From: Lacrimispora xylanolytica
Lineage (GTDB): Bacteria > Bacillota > Clostridia > Lachnospirales > Lachnospiraceae
NCBI RefSeq assembly: GCF_026723765.1
Contig: NZ_CP113524.1
Location: 3,023,001-3,087,000, forward strand
Direction of reading: 5' to 3'
DNA length: 64,000 bases
Under the pieces are notes generated by a model that saw only the letters and a list, made by a program, of their open reading frames with translations, had not been told where the DNA came from and ran no database searches. The position numbers were made by a program, and so were the translations under genes. Position 1 is the first letter of the stretch. Each line of letters starts with the position of its first letter. This document shows, one piece after another, positions 1 through 8,023 of the stretch.

Positions 1-1253
1 TCTTTAATCTCTGCAGGCTCGGTAAACATGGTCAGACGAACCTTTGAGGAGGCTTCATCAATTACATCAATTGCTTTATCTGGAAGGAAACGGTCATTAA
101 TATAACGGGAGGATAGCTTCACAGCGGCTTTGACAGCATCATCGGTAATGGTTACTCTATGATGATCTTCATAACGTCCTTTTAAGCCTCTTAAGATACC
201 GATGGCTGCCTCTTCGGAAGGTTCCTCTACCGTGACCGGCTGGAACCTGCGTTCAAGAGCTGAGTCCTTTTCAATGTACTTGCGGTACTCTTCTATGGTG
301 GTGGCTCCGATTAACTGAAGCTCGCCTCTTGCTAGTGAAGGCTTTAATATATTGGAGGCATCAATGGCGCCTTCCGCTCCGCCGGCACCGATAATGGTAT
401 GGATCTCATCAATAAATAAAAGAACTTCTCCATCCTCGATGACCTCTGCAATTACTTTTTTAATTCTTTCCTCAAACTCGCCACGGTATTTGGAGCCAGC
501 TACCATACCTGATAAATCAAGGGTCAGAAGGCGCTTTCCAGCTATGGTCTCAGGGACATCTCCATCCGTTATCATCTGTGCCAGACCTTCTACAACCGCT
601 GTTTTACCAACTCCCGGTTCTCCGATGAGGCAAGGATTATTCTTGGTTCTGCGGCTTAATATCTGAATGAGGCGCTTGATCTCAGATTCTCTTCCAATGA
701 CCGGATCAAGCTTTCCCTTTAATGCAAGCTCTGTCAAATCTCGGCTATAGCTGTCCAATGTCGGTGTGTTGCCTTTTTTTTGTGTTTTCATAAGCTCTTC
801 CTTATTGGCTGGAGCATCTTCTCCCATGGCGGCCAGCACATCAATATAGAGCTTTTGAACGCTGACACCAATGGTATTTAACAATCTGGATGCAACACAG
901 TCATTGTCCCGGATAATAGAAATGAGAACGTGTTCCGTACCAATTAAATTAGCCTTAAAACGAACCGCTTCCCGGTAACTGTTCTCCAATACTCTTCTTG
1001 CGCCGGGAGTATAACCGCCATCTTCCTGGAGACGGACAGCCTGATCCGGTGCAATCAACTGGCTGATTAAATTTAAAACTTTATCTTCTTTTACACCATT
1101 TTCTTCTAATACCCTGGAAGCGACTCCGCTCCCTTCTTCCAGAAGGCCGATCAGTAAATGCTCGGTTCCTACATAGCCGTGCCCGAGACGTTCTGCTGCC
1201 TGTACGGCCAGATTTATGGCCGTCCTGGCCTTTGTCGTAAATCTGTCTATCAT
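1..1253 (-). CDS. clpC: ClpC, AAA+ unfoldase of the ClpCP protease (3' end cut by window)
   Basis: ATP-dependent Hsp100 unfoldase that feeds proteins, including arginine-phosphorylated ones, to ClpP in the cytoplasm. About 417 N-terminal residues are visible. They hold the two Clp N-terminal repeats (roughly residues 1-145, starting [13 protein letters not shown]), then the first AAA+ module with a Walker A motif ([10 protein letters not shown], about residue 210) and a Walker B-like LLFIDEIHT. The M domain and second AAA+ module lie beyond the window edge. A strong GGAGG lies just upstream of the ATG. The gene starts 15 bp after mcsB and is the last visible gene of gntR-mcsA-mcsB-clpC. ClpC rather than ClpB or ClpE is supported by the N-domain and by the mcsAB context. 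Confidence 0.96.
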   Translation of the reverse strand, partial: MIDRFTTKARTAINLAVQAAERLGHGYVGTEHLLIGLLEEGSGVASRVLEENGVKEDKVLNLISQLIAPDQAVRLQEDGGYTPGARRVLENSYREAVRFKANLIGTEHVLISIIRDNDCVASRLLNTIGVSVQKLYIDVLAAMGEDAPANKEELMKTQKKGNTPTLDSYSRDLTELALKGKLDPVIGRESEIKRLIQILSRRTKNNPCLIGEPGVGKTAVVEGLAQMITDGDVPETIAGKRLLTLDLSGMVAGSKYRGEFEERIKKVIAEVIEDGEVLLFIDEIHTIIGAGGAEGAIDASNILKPSLARGELQLIGATTIEEYRKYIEKDSALERRFQPVTVEEPSEEAAIGILRGLKGRYEDHHRVTITDDAVKAAVKLSSRYINDRFLPDKAIDVIDEASSKVRLTMFTEPAEIK

Positions 1254-1268
1254 AATTGCATCCTCCTG

Positions 1269-2303
1269 TTATTTTAATTCCGGTAATTCCCTGCGGATAA
1301 ATTCTGCTCTCGCGATATCCAGTTCCTCCTTACTAAGGGGACGGTCAGAAATTTTCTGCAGATTGGCCGGCTGTATTCCAAGCATTAAGCGGTAAACCGA
1401 AACATCTTCCTTTGCCTTTACTAGTTCATCAGACAAGGCAGCCATCAACTGGGACAGGAAAATCATAGAATCCCGAAATGTCAGCCTTCTGGCATATTTC
1501 AGCACTCCGTATGATTTATACACTTCATCTTCTCTTTCAATCTTTCGTTTCTGTATGGACAATTTTCTTACCTGCATCTCCTGATTGGTCAGCTGGATGG
1601 CGGCTTTCGTTACCGTATCGATAATCTCCCGTTCCGTCTGACCAAGAGTTTTTAAATTGGAGATTTCATAGAGAGATCCGAAGTTTTCTTCCACATCTCC
1701 ATAAACGCCCCGAACGCAGGCTCCAAAACGGCTCATATCTCCAATCAGACTGGAAAATTTTCTTCCCTGGGAAAGCATGGGAAGATGAACCACAACAGAT
1801 GCCCGAAGACCAGTGCCTACATTGGTAGGAAAGGATGTTAAATATCCAAAACGATCATCAAAAGCATATTCAAATCTTTCGTTAATGTAATCATCAAGCT
1901 TATCCGCCTTTTCCCAAAGCTCTTCCAGATAAAGTCCGGCTCCAAGCATCTGAATTCTGATATGATCGTCACAGTTTAAGACGATTCCCGTATCTTCCTC
2001 TTGGGAAAGAAGAATTCCGGAAGGCCTTTTCTTTGTTAGAGCTGAAGAATTTAATACTCTTCTTTCTTTTAAGGCCAATCTGTCAAGCTCTTCCATCTCA
2101 TTTAACAAGGCGAATTTAAACTTTTTCTCTTCCATTTCACCAACATCTTTTAAACCGAATTCCAGTCGGTGAACCAGTTCCGTACTCACTTTGTCATCAA
2201 GCTTTGCAGGAAACGGATATTCCTGTAAATTTCTTGCAAGACGGATCCGGCTGCTTATAATTCCAGGGCGTCCGGCAGGATTTTGCTCATACCATCTATG
2301 CAT
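1269..2303 (-). CDS. mcsB: McsB, protein-arginine kinase
   Basis: Phosphagen-kinase family enzyme that phosphorylates arginine residues on client proteins and so marks them for ClpCP. The phosphagen kinase fold is recognisable from SSRIRLARN near residue 17 and from PTNVGTGLRASV. I start at the ATG giving MHRWYEQNPAGRPGIISSR, which aligns with family starts and overlaps the mcsA stop by 8 bp. An ATG at 2312 has the better-spaced AGGA and is a real alternative; a start at 2372 would add an unlikely extension inside mcsA. In this family the segment before PTNxGTG normally reads CPTN; here the codon is TTT, giving LTSFPTNVGTG, so the usual active-site Cys is replaced by Phe. Length is otherwise normal (344 aa). 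Confidence 0.93.
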   Translation of the reverse strand: MHRWYEQNPAGRPGIISSRIRLARNLQEYPFPAKLDDKVSTELVHRLEFGLKDVGEMEEKKFKFALLNEMEELDRLALKERRVLNSSALTKKRPSGILLSQEEDTGIVLNCDDHIRIQMLGAGLYLEELWEKADKLDDYINERFEYAFDDRFGYLTSFPTNVGTGLRASVVVHLPMLSQGRKFSSLIGDMSRFGACVRGVYGDVEENFGSLYEISNLKTLGQTEREIIDTVTKAAIQLTNQEMQVRKLSIQKRKIEREDEVYKSYGVLKYARRLTFRDSMIFLSQLMAALSDELVKAKEDVSVYRLMLGIQPANLQKISDRPLSKEELDIARAEFIRRELPELK

Positions 2304-2871
2304 TCGTCTCATTTCCTTTCCTAAGTTCTCTGATTCGATCACGGCAGACCGCTGCGGTTTCGTAATCTTCAAAACGTAATGCTTCTTTTAGTCTGGAATC
2401 CAGCTCTGATAATTCTTTTTCCTCTTCAGTTACTCCTTTGGCCAATACTTTACCGCTTGTCTTTCCGCCCTTTTCGCCTTCATCCTCTGTATTTTGGTAA
2501 ACAGGAGATTTACCAGTATGGTGCAGGCTTCCCTGAAGCTGCTTGATGCTGTCCTCCATAAGAGGACCGAAAACACTGTAACAGTCCGCACACCCAAATC
2601 TGCTGTCCCTGACAAAGGTATCATAAGTAGTGCTGCAGGTGGGACAGGAAATCTGATGAAGCTTATCAGGTCCCTGATTATCATCTTCGATTCCTAAAAG
2701 GCCGGAAAGTAGCTTTCCAATCGGGAATTCTCCGTCAAATATAGCTGCGTATACTCCAAAATCCATCTCTTTCGCACACTGGGCACAAAAATGATGTTCC
2801 TTCTTCACTCCATTCACTACTTCCGTATATTGAATATTTGCTTCGCGAATCTTACATCTCTCGCATAACAT
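2296..2871 (-). CDS. mcsA: McsA, zinc-finger activator of McsB
   Basis: Partner that activates the McsB arginine kinase. The 191-residue protein has four CxxC pairs: CERC at residues 3-6, CAQC near 29-32, then CPTC and CADC in the middle, the zinc-ribbon pattern of McsA. A UVR-type helical motif follows near the C-terminus (about residues 145-185, rich in EEKELSELDSRLKEAL). Its stop overlaps the mcsB start, so the two are probably translationally coupled. It lies 22 bp downstream of the GntR regulator gene. Confidence 0.95.
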   Translation of the reverse strand: MLCERCKIREANIQYTEVVNGVKKEHHFCAQCAKEMDFGVYAAIFDGEFPIGKLLSGLLGIEDDNQGPDKLHQISCPTCSTTYDTFVRDSRFGCADCYSVFGPLMEDSIKQLQGSLHHTGKSPVYQNTEDEGEKGGKTSGKVLAKGVTEEEKELSELDSRLKEALRFEDYETAAVCRDRIRELRKGNETNA

Positions 2872-2893
2872 AATGAACCTCCAATCCAGTGAA

Positions 2894-3280
2894 TTACTCT
2901 TCCCTCTGGTCTTTTATAAATGACTGGAATATCTCATCTACCAGCTGGTGCATTTCTTCACATGACACATTCTTACAGATGCCCCGAGCCAATACTACGC
3001 TCAAGTCTCTGCGCATCTCGTCAAGAACCTGGATCTTATCCACATCCAGAGATACAACGGCACCTTTGCGGCGGTCAAGCTTTACAAAGCCTTCCTGTTT
3101 CAGCACAGTATACGCCTTATTTACCGTATGCATATTAATTCCTATGTTGTCGGCCATCTGGCGTACGGAAGGCAGGGGATCCCCTTCTCTGATACTTTCT
3201 GTGGCGATTCCTATGATTATCTGGTTTCGAAGCTGGATGTAGATCGCTTCGTCACTGTTAAAATCAATTTGCAAAAACAT
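2894..3280 (-). CDS. GntR-family (YtrA-like) repressor heading the clp operon
   Basis: Transcription factor of 128 residues with an N-terminal winged helix-turn-helix of the GntR type (IYIQLRNQIIIGIA, then LPSVRQMADNIGINMHTVNKAYTVLKQEG) and only a short helical C-terminal part, as in the YtrA subfamily. No ligand-binding FCD or UTRA domain is present. I start at the ATG at 3280 (MFLQIDFNSDEAIYIQ), preceded by GGTGA; an upstream in-frame start at 3331 would add 17 residues that overlap the promoter -10 and transcript start. The gene occupies the position that ctsR holds in many Firmicutes mcsA-mcsB-clpC operons, so it probably regulates this operon and itself. That role is inference from position. 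Confidence 0.9.
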   Translation of the reverse strand: MFLQIDFNSDEAIYIQLRNQIIIGIATESIREGDPLPSVRQMADNIGINMHTVNKAYTVLKQEGFVKLDRRKGAVVSLDVDKIQVLDEMRRDLSVVLARGICKNVSCEEMHQLVDEIFQSFIKDQREE

Positions 3281-3314
3281 AATTTCACCATCTTTCGTTA
3301 TATCTGTTATATGA

Positions 3315-3343
3315 ATATTAGCACACATCACTTATTTTTTCAA
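3315..3343 (-). promoter_or_regulatory. Promoter of the gntR-mcsA-mcsB-clpC operon
   Basis: On the minus strand TTGAAA (3338-3343) and TAATAT (3315-3320) are separated by 17 bp, a good housekeeping sigma-A match. The 5' untranslated region is about 28 nt. A direct repeat GTTATAT-CT-GTTATAT (3297-3303 and 3306-3312) lies at the expected transcript start. TTTTCATG is repeated upstream of the -35 (3362-3369 and 3373-3380). Both are candidate regulator sites. Confidence 0.75.
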
Positions 3344-3494
3344 TAGTCTTATCCTCTCCAGTTTTCATGGTTTTTTCATGATTAAAATTATCCTTTTTTG
3401 ATTATTTCCATTTTATTCTGCATCACTTCCATATTTTCCTTTTGTATCTGTAAATGCAAAATTTTTTTATTAGAAAGTTGTTTTATCATAAATA

Positions 3495-3540
3495 TAAGCT
3501 GCTGCATGCCCGGATTATTCCGTTCCCATGCAGCAGCTTA
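3495..3540 (-). terminator. Hairpin terminator after the cohesin gene
   Basis: A perfect 14-bp stem pairs TAAGCTGCTGCATG (3495-3508) with CATGCAGCAGCTTA (3527-3540) around an 18-nt loop. It lies 20 bp beyond the stop of the cohesin-protein gene. The downstream minus-strand sequence is only moderately T-rich, so release may be less efficient than for a T-run terminator. Confidence 0.75.
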
Positions 3541-3559
3541 TTTATTTAACTATCTATTA

Positions 3560-5362
3560 TCAATCATCAAGATCCATAAATTCAAAATCGTCTTCTTCGT
3601 CCTGATCATCCTTTTTTACCGGTTCAGATGACTGCCCGTTATCTGGCCTCCTGGGCTGTGTCGGTCTTTTACGTGACTGGCCATGAGACACATGGGAGGA
3701 CAGATTTCTCTCCACATCTTCAAGGCTGGATTCCACAATAAAATCATCATCCTCTTCCAGTTCCTGTACCGGATTTTGTACCGGCTTGTCCATGTTTCTT
3801 TCAGGCCGCTTAACCTCTGGTATGGTTTCAAAGGATTCCCGGTCAAATTCTTCCCGGCTGTACCGTTTAATTCTGCTTTCCGGAGCCTCCTCCGGATCTT
3901 TATAAAAACGGTTACTGCCTTCCGGATCTCCTTTTACGGAACGATCCCTTCCTGAGCCGTTATTTCCTTTTCTTAATAGTAAGATAACGATTACCAGGAG
4001 AACCAAGGCCATTACGCTGACAGCAATAAGAATATAAAACTGCATGCTGTAATCTTTTCGAAGTGCTTCATAGGTCTTTGCCAGCTTTGTATACTCGTCA
4101 CCTGATACTCCTGATGCAAAATACCTTTGAATCGTCTTTTCTTTTAAATCGTAACGGTAGAATTCTTTTTCTCCATTCCAGTTCATGGCGTAGAATACAC
4201 AATATTCCGGTTCTGCCTCAGTTTTTGCCACCCAGCCTGTCACACGGACGCCATCAATATCCACGCTTCGTTCTGTAAAGCCTTCCGGTACTTTGGTATC
4301 TGTATCAAGAGGAATAATTACAATAGCCTTAGAGCTTGTCTCCACCTGTACAAACTGAGACCAGGAATCGGATTTCTCATTGTAAACAAAGAAGCCGCCA
4401 TTGCCGCCTGCATCCTTTAAATAAAGGAGAAGAAGATCCTTTTCCAGTCCTTTACCCGACATTACATCAGTGCCCTTATAGGAATAAGTTGCTGCTTCAA
4501 ATCCTTCTGGAAGAGATGCTTCATCAAAGGAGGTTGCAATGTCGTATTCCGTTCCATTTACCGTTACCTTTGTGTCAGCAAATTCCGCTTCTTTCGTCTC
4601 GCCATTTTCATTGGTTTCACGAACGGATTCTCCGCCTTCTGGTTTTTTCACGGTTATGGTATAGTTCTTTATGGTCTGGCCGTCTTCGGCTGTTACTTTG
4701 ACAACAACCTTGTTTTCTCCCGCTTTTAACCCTTTATCACCCTCAAGCGCTACGTTTGCCCCAGCATTGGCTGCCACAGCATTGACTACTAAATCAGAGG
4801 TGTTGGCATCTACTTCGGTTGTATATTGATCCACAGCAGCCGAAAATGCCGGTGACAGGGTTCCAGGTGAGATTTTTAAGGATTTTAAAGTGGCATCCTT
4901 GGAAACCGTTGCCGGTGAAGTGACCTTTACGGTTGCACTCCCCTGTTTGCTAAGAGACAGTGCCTGGGAATTTACATCGTAAATTTCCTGAGAGGTTACC
5001 TTGATCTGGGCATTGCCCGCCTGTAAGGTTTTAAACTTAAGGCTAAAATTAAATGTTTTCTGGTCTGCAGAATCCATGGTACCTAAAATTTTAATGGCTC
5101 CTGCGCCGCCGTTGGCACTGGTCCCGCTTACAAATTCTAAAATCCCCGGATCATACGACAGCATGACCTCTGCTGTCCCCAGTGCAGTATCACTGGTCAC
5201 CTTCATATTAACAGTCACATCATTTCCCACCATGACCGATGGGTCTGAAAATGAGATCTTTGTGTTGGAGGCCCAGGATATCATCTGACCGAAAGGTCCT
5301 ACGACAGCTATCATGAAGGCGGTCATCACACTGATTAAAAGTTTTTTCAGTTTCCTATTCAT
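3560..5362 (-). CDS. Membrane-anchored cohesin-domain protein with cytoplasmic tail
   Basis: Surface protein of 600 residues. In order: signal peptide (1-31, KKLLISVMTAFMIAVVGPFG), a cohesin-like beta-sandwich (about 33-150, with the typical VGNDVTVNMKV and MLSYDPGILEFVSG), a cadherin-like beta-sandwich (about 158-240, ending YTITVKKP), a less familiar extracellular region (about 250-440), one transmembrane helix (about 442-463) and a 137-residue charged tail ending in a run of acidic residues. Cohesins bind dockerins, and the gene immediately upstream (24 bp away) encodes a protein with a type I dockerin. The inferred role is to hold that hydrolase at the membrane. Cellulosomal scaffoldins carry many cohesins and no such tail, so this is a non-cellulosomal use. 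Confidence 0.85.
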   Translation of the reverse strand: MNRKLKKLLISVMTAFMIAVVGPFGQMISWASNTKISFSDPSVMVGNDVTVNMKVTSDTALGTAEVMLSYDPGILEFVSGTSANGGAGAIKILGTMDSADQKTFNFSLKFKTLQAGNAQIKVTSQEIYDVNSQALSLSKQGSATVKVTSPATVSKDATLKSLKISPGTLSPAFSAAVDQYTTEVDANTSDLVVNAVAANAGANVALEGDKGLKAGENKVVVKVTAEDGQTIKNYTITVKKPEGGESVRETNENGETKEAEFADTKVTVNGTEYDIATSFDEASLPEGFEAATYSYKGTDVMSGKGLEKDLLLLYLKDAGGNGGFFVYNEKSDSWSQFVQVETSSKAIVIIPLDTDTKVPEGFTERSVDIDGVRVTGWVAKTEAEPEYCVFYAMNWNGEKEFYRYDLKEKTIQRYFASGVSGDEYTKLAKTYEALRKDYSMQFYILIAVSVMALVLLVIVILLLRKGNNGSGRDRSVKGDPEGSNRFYKDPEEAPESRIKRYSREEFDRESFETIPEVKRPERNMDKPVQNPVQELEEDDDFIVESSLEDVERNLSSHVSHGQSRKRPTQPRRPDNGQSSEPVKKDDQDEEDDFEFMDLDD

Positions 5363-5386
5363 ATTGTCTCCTATTTCTGCAGGGCA

Positions 5387-7750
5387 TTAAAGTCCCAGAA
5401 CCTTCTTTTTTAATACCAGAAGATCCTTTGAATCGATCTTGCCGTCGCCATTTAAGTCAGCGGCCTTTTTTTCTGTTTCAGACAACTTTTCCAGTCCAAG
5501 GAGGTAACGCTGAAGCTTTAGCACATCCTTGCTTGATACTTTTCCATCCCCATCAATATCTCCTGTAGTCCCGGAGGCAGCGTGCGCGGCGGCAGTTTCC
5601 TGGGCCTGTGTCTGTGATGAAGTCTCTGTTACCTGCGCTGTCACCGGTTTACTTCCTCCCGGTCCCTGTGTGATGACACCGGTGGAAGTCTGCACGGAGA
5701 TACTGGTACTGCCTACAGGAGCAATGGTTACATTGCTTCCTCCTGGCGTTCCCTTGTTACCAGACTCATTGGTACTTGTTTTGCCAGGTCCGCTGCTTCC
5801 AGGTCCACCGCTGTTTCCGGATCCGCTGCTGCCACTGGATCCGCTGCTCCCTGAACTACTGCTTCCCGGGTTACTGGGCGTGCTGCCTGAACTGCTGCCT
5901 CCCACACCAGAAGAATAGGTCGGACCATTATTCTGACGTACTACGTGAAGGATATATTCCCTTACCGTTCCATTTTGAGCTGTTACGGATATTTTAATAT
6001 CATTATTGCCATTTTGAAGTGCTACGGTTCCGGTTCCGCTCACAGAGGAGGCAGAATTTAACGCTGAAGCAGATATCTTAATGTTAGATACCGTAGGGTC
6101 AACAATTAAATTGTATTCCAGGGTATCTCTGTGGAAGGTAGGTGTCATTACAAAGCCGTCCACACTTAAGCCTGCAAGCATATTGTTGGGATTTCCATCA
6201 CCTGTTGGCTGACTGCAGGGAGTTTCCGGCATATTATTGTAGACCGGAATCTTAAACTCAAGAGCCGTTTTTTTCATATCGCTGTTATATGCTTTTGAAA
6301 ATACAGCACCCTCTGAAGCTGCGCCCTGTACATTGGTCATGTACTGATGCTTATATAAGTTTGCACCCTGTACATTAAACTTCTTCAGATAAAATGTATC
6401 CTGCCCAACTTTTACATAGTTATTACCATAATATAAAGCTCCGCCCAAAATTGATTTTTCAGGGGAATTCCATGGTCTTCCGTAATTACCTGTTTGGGAG
6501 GCCCACCATAAACCTCTTTGAACCGCTGACATGCTTCCTGACTGATAGGCTTCAATGTTAAAGAAATTATAAAATCCCTCATACCCCGACTCTGTTCCGG
6601 ATACGCTTTTTCCATTTCCTGCGGATCCCTGTTCCTGTATAATCATAGCAGCAAGAACGTAAGGGTTAACCCCGGACTGGGTGGCGGCATTCATGATCAT
6701 GTTTGCATAAGAGGAACTGCCGGTACCGGTACCGGTGGTATTGTTGGAAGGAGCTGTTGAGGACGGACCCGTAAGGCTGGCTCCTGGTCCGTATTCCATA
6801 AGAACCTGAGGATTCTTAGGTGTTATGGAAGCGTGAGGTGCCTCTAAGCTTACATTCCCGGATCCGGAGCTTTGGGGAGCTCCTCCGGTAGCAGGACTTA
6901 CAGCTGCGCCAGGTCCTACATTTTGAGAACCTCCGGTGGGATTTGAAGTACCGGTGGAATCATTGGAACCTCCGCCGCTTTGGGAGCTGCCGGATAAAAA
7001 GGTTCCTTTCGTCATGGTCTGCAGCCCATCCATGGTCTGCTTATTGCTGTCATAGGAATGGCTTAAGAACTGAAATACATTTGTTTCGTCCAGAAAATTT
7101 CTGGGATCCATATAGTATTTTACAATATCTTCTGATGCTGTTACCCAGCTGCTGCCGTCAAAGCCTACCCAGGTGCTGGTATCGAAGTTATAGGCACCGC
7201 TTAGCATGGACTTCCAGGAGGACATGCTGCTGGTATGTACCAGGGTCTTTCCTACCTGACTTTCTTCCCTGACCGCTGTATTCCAGTCAAGATTGGTCTT
7301 TTGGGCACGGAAAACCCACTGAGGGTGCTGTGCATGGAGCTCACGAAGGCGCACCTTATAGCTCTCCGGAAATCCTTCCGCGGAAAGCTGGGATTCAAAG
7401 TTCCCATCCTGGGTGTAGGAAGCAGGAAACGTTAAATAACTTTTTGATACATAGCCGGTAACCTTTTGACCGCTTGCATTGGAAAAACGAATTTGATACC
7501 ATAGCGCGCCGTCCGTTGCATTTTTTTCATCTGTTACGGTTACGGAGGCTCCGTTGGTCAGTTTTGTAACGATAGAATAGGTCGTACCGGGCCCGCTCCT
7601 CACATTAAGTGAAGTAGCATTCACCGTGGCCGACCTCTCTGTGTAAGCATACGCATTTATGTATGGCGTAATAACTCCAACGCTGGAATCCAACACCAGA
7701 ACACTGGCTAATATAATAGCCAGCTTACGAGCTTTTTTGTACTTTTTCAT
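5387..7750 (-). CDS. Secreted glucosaminidase with SH3, cadherin-like and dockerin domains
   Basis: Exported peptidoglycan hydrolase of 787 residues. In order: signal peptide (1-33), bacterial SH3 domain (about 35-105, LNVRSGPGTTYSIV), a conserved region about 115-240 found in clostridial glucosaminidases, a Ser/Gly/Thr linker, a beta-N-acetylglucosaminidase domain (about 348-480, catalytic Glu likely in AAMIIQEQG), a cadherin-like beta-sandwich (about 527-603), a long Ser/Gly linker, and a dockerin in the last 58 residues with two calcium loops (DIDGDGKVSSKD and DLNGDGKIDSKD). I start at 7750, where GGGAG is 7 nt upstream; the in-frame ATG at 7792 lacks this. It is the first gene of a two-gene operon with the cohesin protein. 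The substrate (glycan strands of the cell wall) follows from the family. Confidence 0.88.
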   Translation of the reverse strand: MKKYKKARKLAIILASVLVLDSSVGVITPYINAYAYTERSATVNATSLNVRSGPGTTYSIVTKLTNGASVTVTDEKNATDGALWYQIRFSNASGQKVTGYVSKSYLTFPASYTQDGNFESQLSAEGFPESYKVRLRELHAQHPQWVFRAQKTNLDWNTAVREESQVGKTLVHTSSMSSWKSMLSGAYNFDTSTWVGFDGSSWVTASEDIVKYYMDPRNFLDETNVFQFLSHSYDSNKQTMDGLQTMTKGTFLSGSSQSGGGSNDSTGTSNPTGGSQNVGPGAAVSPATGGAPQSSGSGNVSLEAPHASITPKNPQVLMEYGPGASLTGPSSTAPSNNTTGTGTGSSSYANMIMNAATQSGVNPYVLAAMIIQEQGSAGNGKSVSGTESGYEGFYNFFNIEAYQSGSMSAVQRGLWWASQTGNYGRPWNSPEKSILGGALYYGNNYVKVGQDTFYLKKFNVQGANLYKHQYMTNVQGAASEGAVFSKAYNSDMKKTALEFKIPVYNNMPETPCSQPTGDGNPNNMLAGLSVDGFVMTPTFHRDTLEYNLIVDPTVSNIKISASALNSASSVSGTGTVALQNGNNDIKISVTAQNGTVREYILHVVRQNNGPTYSSGVGGSSSGSTPSNPGSSSSGSSGSSGSSGSGNSGGPGSSGPGKTSTNESGNKGTPGGSNVTIAPVGSTSISVQTSTGVITQGPGGSKPVTAQVTETSSQTQAQETAAAHAASGTTGDIDGDGKVSSKDVLKLQRYLLGLEKLSETEKKAADLNGDGKIDSKDLLVLKKKVLGL

Positions 7751-7817
7751 CTGTTTCTCCCAATATGACCTTATGTATTTTAAACTTAACAATTATATGT
7801 AAATCATCCATTTATTT

Positions 7818-7847
7818 ATTATAATGACAAATCATACCATGTGTCAA
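7818..7847 (-). promoter_or_regulatory. Promoter of the glucosaminidase-cohesin operon
   Basis: Minus-strand TTGACA (7842-7847) and TATAAT (7818-7823), both consensus, are separated by 18 bp. The start codon lies about 60 nt downstream of the expected transcript start. Confidence 0.75.
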
Positions 7848-7934
7848 CCAAATCGTCCAAAGTTCAGACAATTGGAATTATTTGTAAGAAAATCTTTATA
7901 GTTTTAAGAATCACTTAAGCATCATAGCGATACC

Positions 7935-7963
7935 TTGAAAACAAGGATATGGTGTGATAGACT
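7935..7963 (+). promoter_or_regulatory. Probable promoter of the mini-ORF/cupin transcript
   Basis: TTGAAA (7935-7940) and TAGACT (7958-7963) are spaced by 17 bp. The -10 is weaker than consensus. The first good ribosome binding site downstream (AAGGAAAGGAG, 7981-7991) serves a 9-codon ORF, not the cupin gene directly. Confidence 0.5.
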
Positions 7964-7993
7964 AAGTTAAAACAAAAGGGAAGGAAAGGAGAT

Positions 7994-8023
7994 ATGATGC
8001 AGGAGCCATCATATGACGATTAA
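7994..8023 (+). CDS. Nine-residue upstream ORF coupled to the cupin gene
   Basis: A short ORF encoding MMQEPSYDD begins right after a near-ideal Shine-Dalgarno (AAGGAAAGGAG). Its stop codon TAA (8021-8023) shares its last base with the ATG of the cupin gene, giving TAATG. The cupin start has no Shine-Dalgarno of its own at normal spacing (nearest AGGAG is 17 nt away), and an in-frame stop at 8014 rules out an upstream extension. Translation of the cupin gene is therefore probably by re-initiation after this leader. Whether the peptide itself matters is unknown. Confidence 0.6.
   Translation: MMQEPSYDD

Noticed and set aside
2303-2372. Upstream start of mcsB inside mcsA
   Set aside because: It would add 23 residues with no counterpart in the family and no ribosome binding site; the ATGs at 2303 or 2312 fit.
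5529-5918. Long plus-strand ORF rich in Leu and Pro
   Set aside because: It is the antisense of the Ser/Gly linker and dockerin of the glucosaminidase; no ribosome binding site and composition is a mirror of the low-complexity linker.
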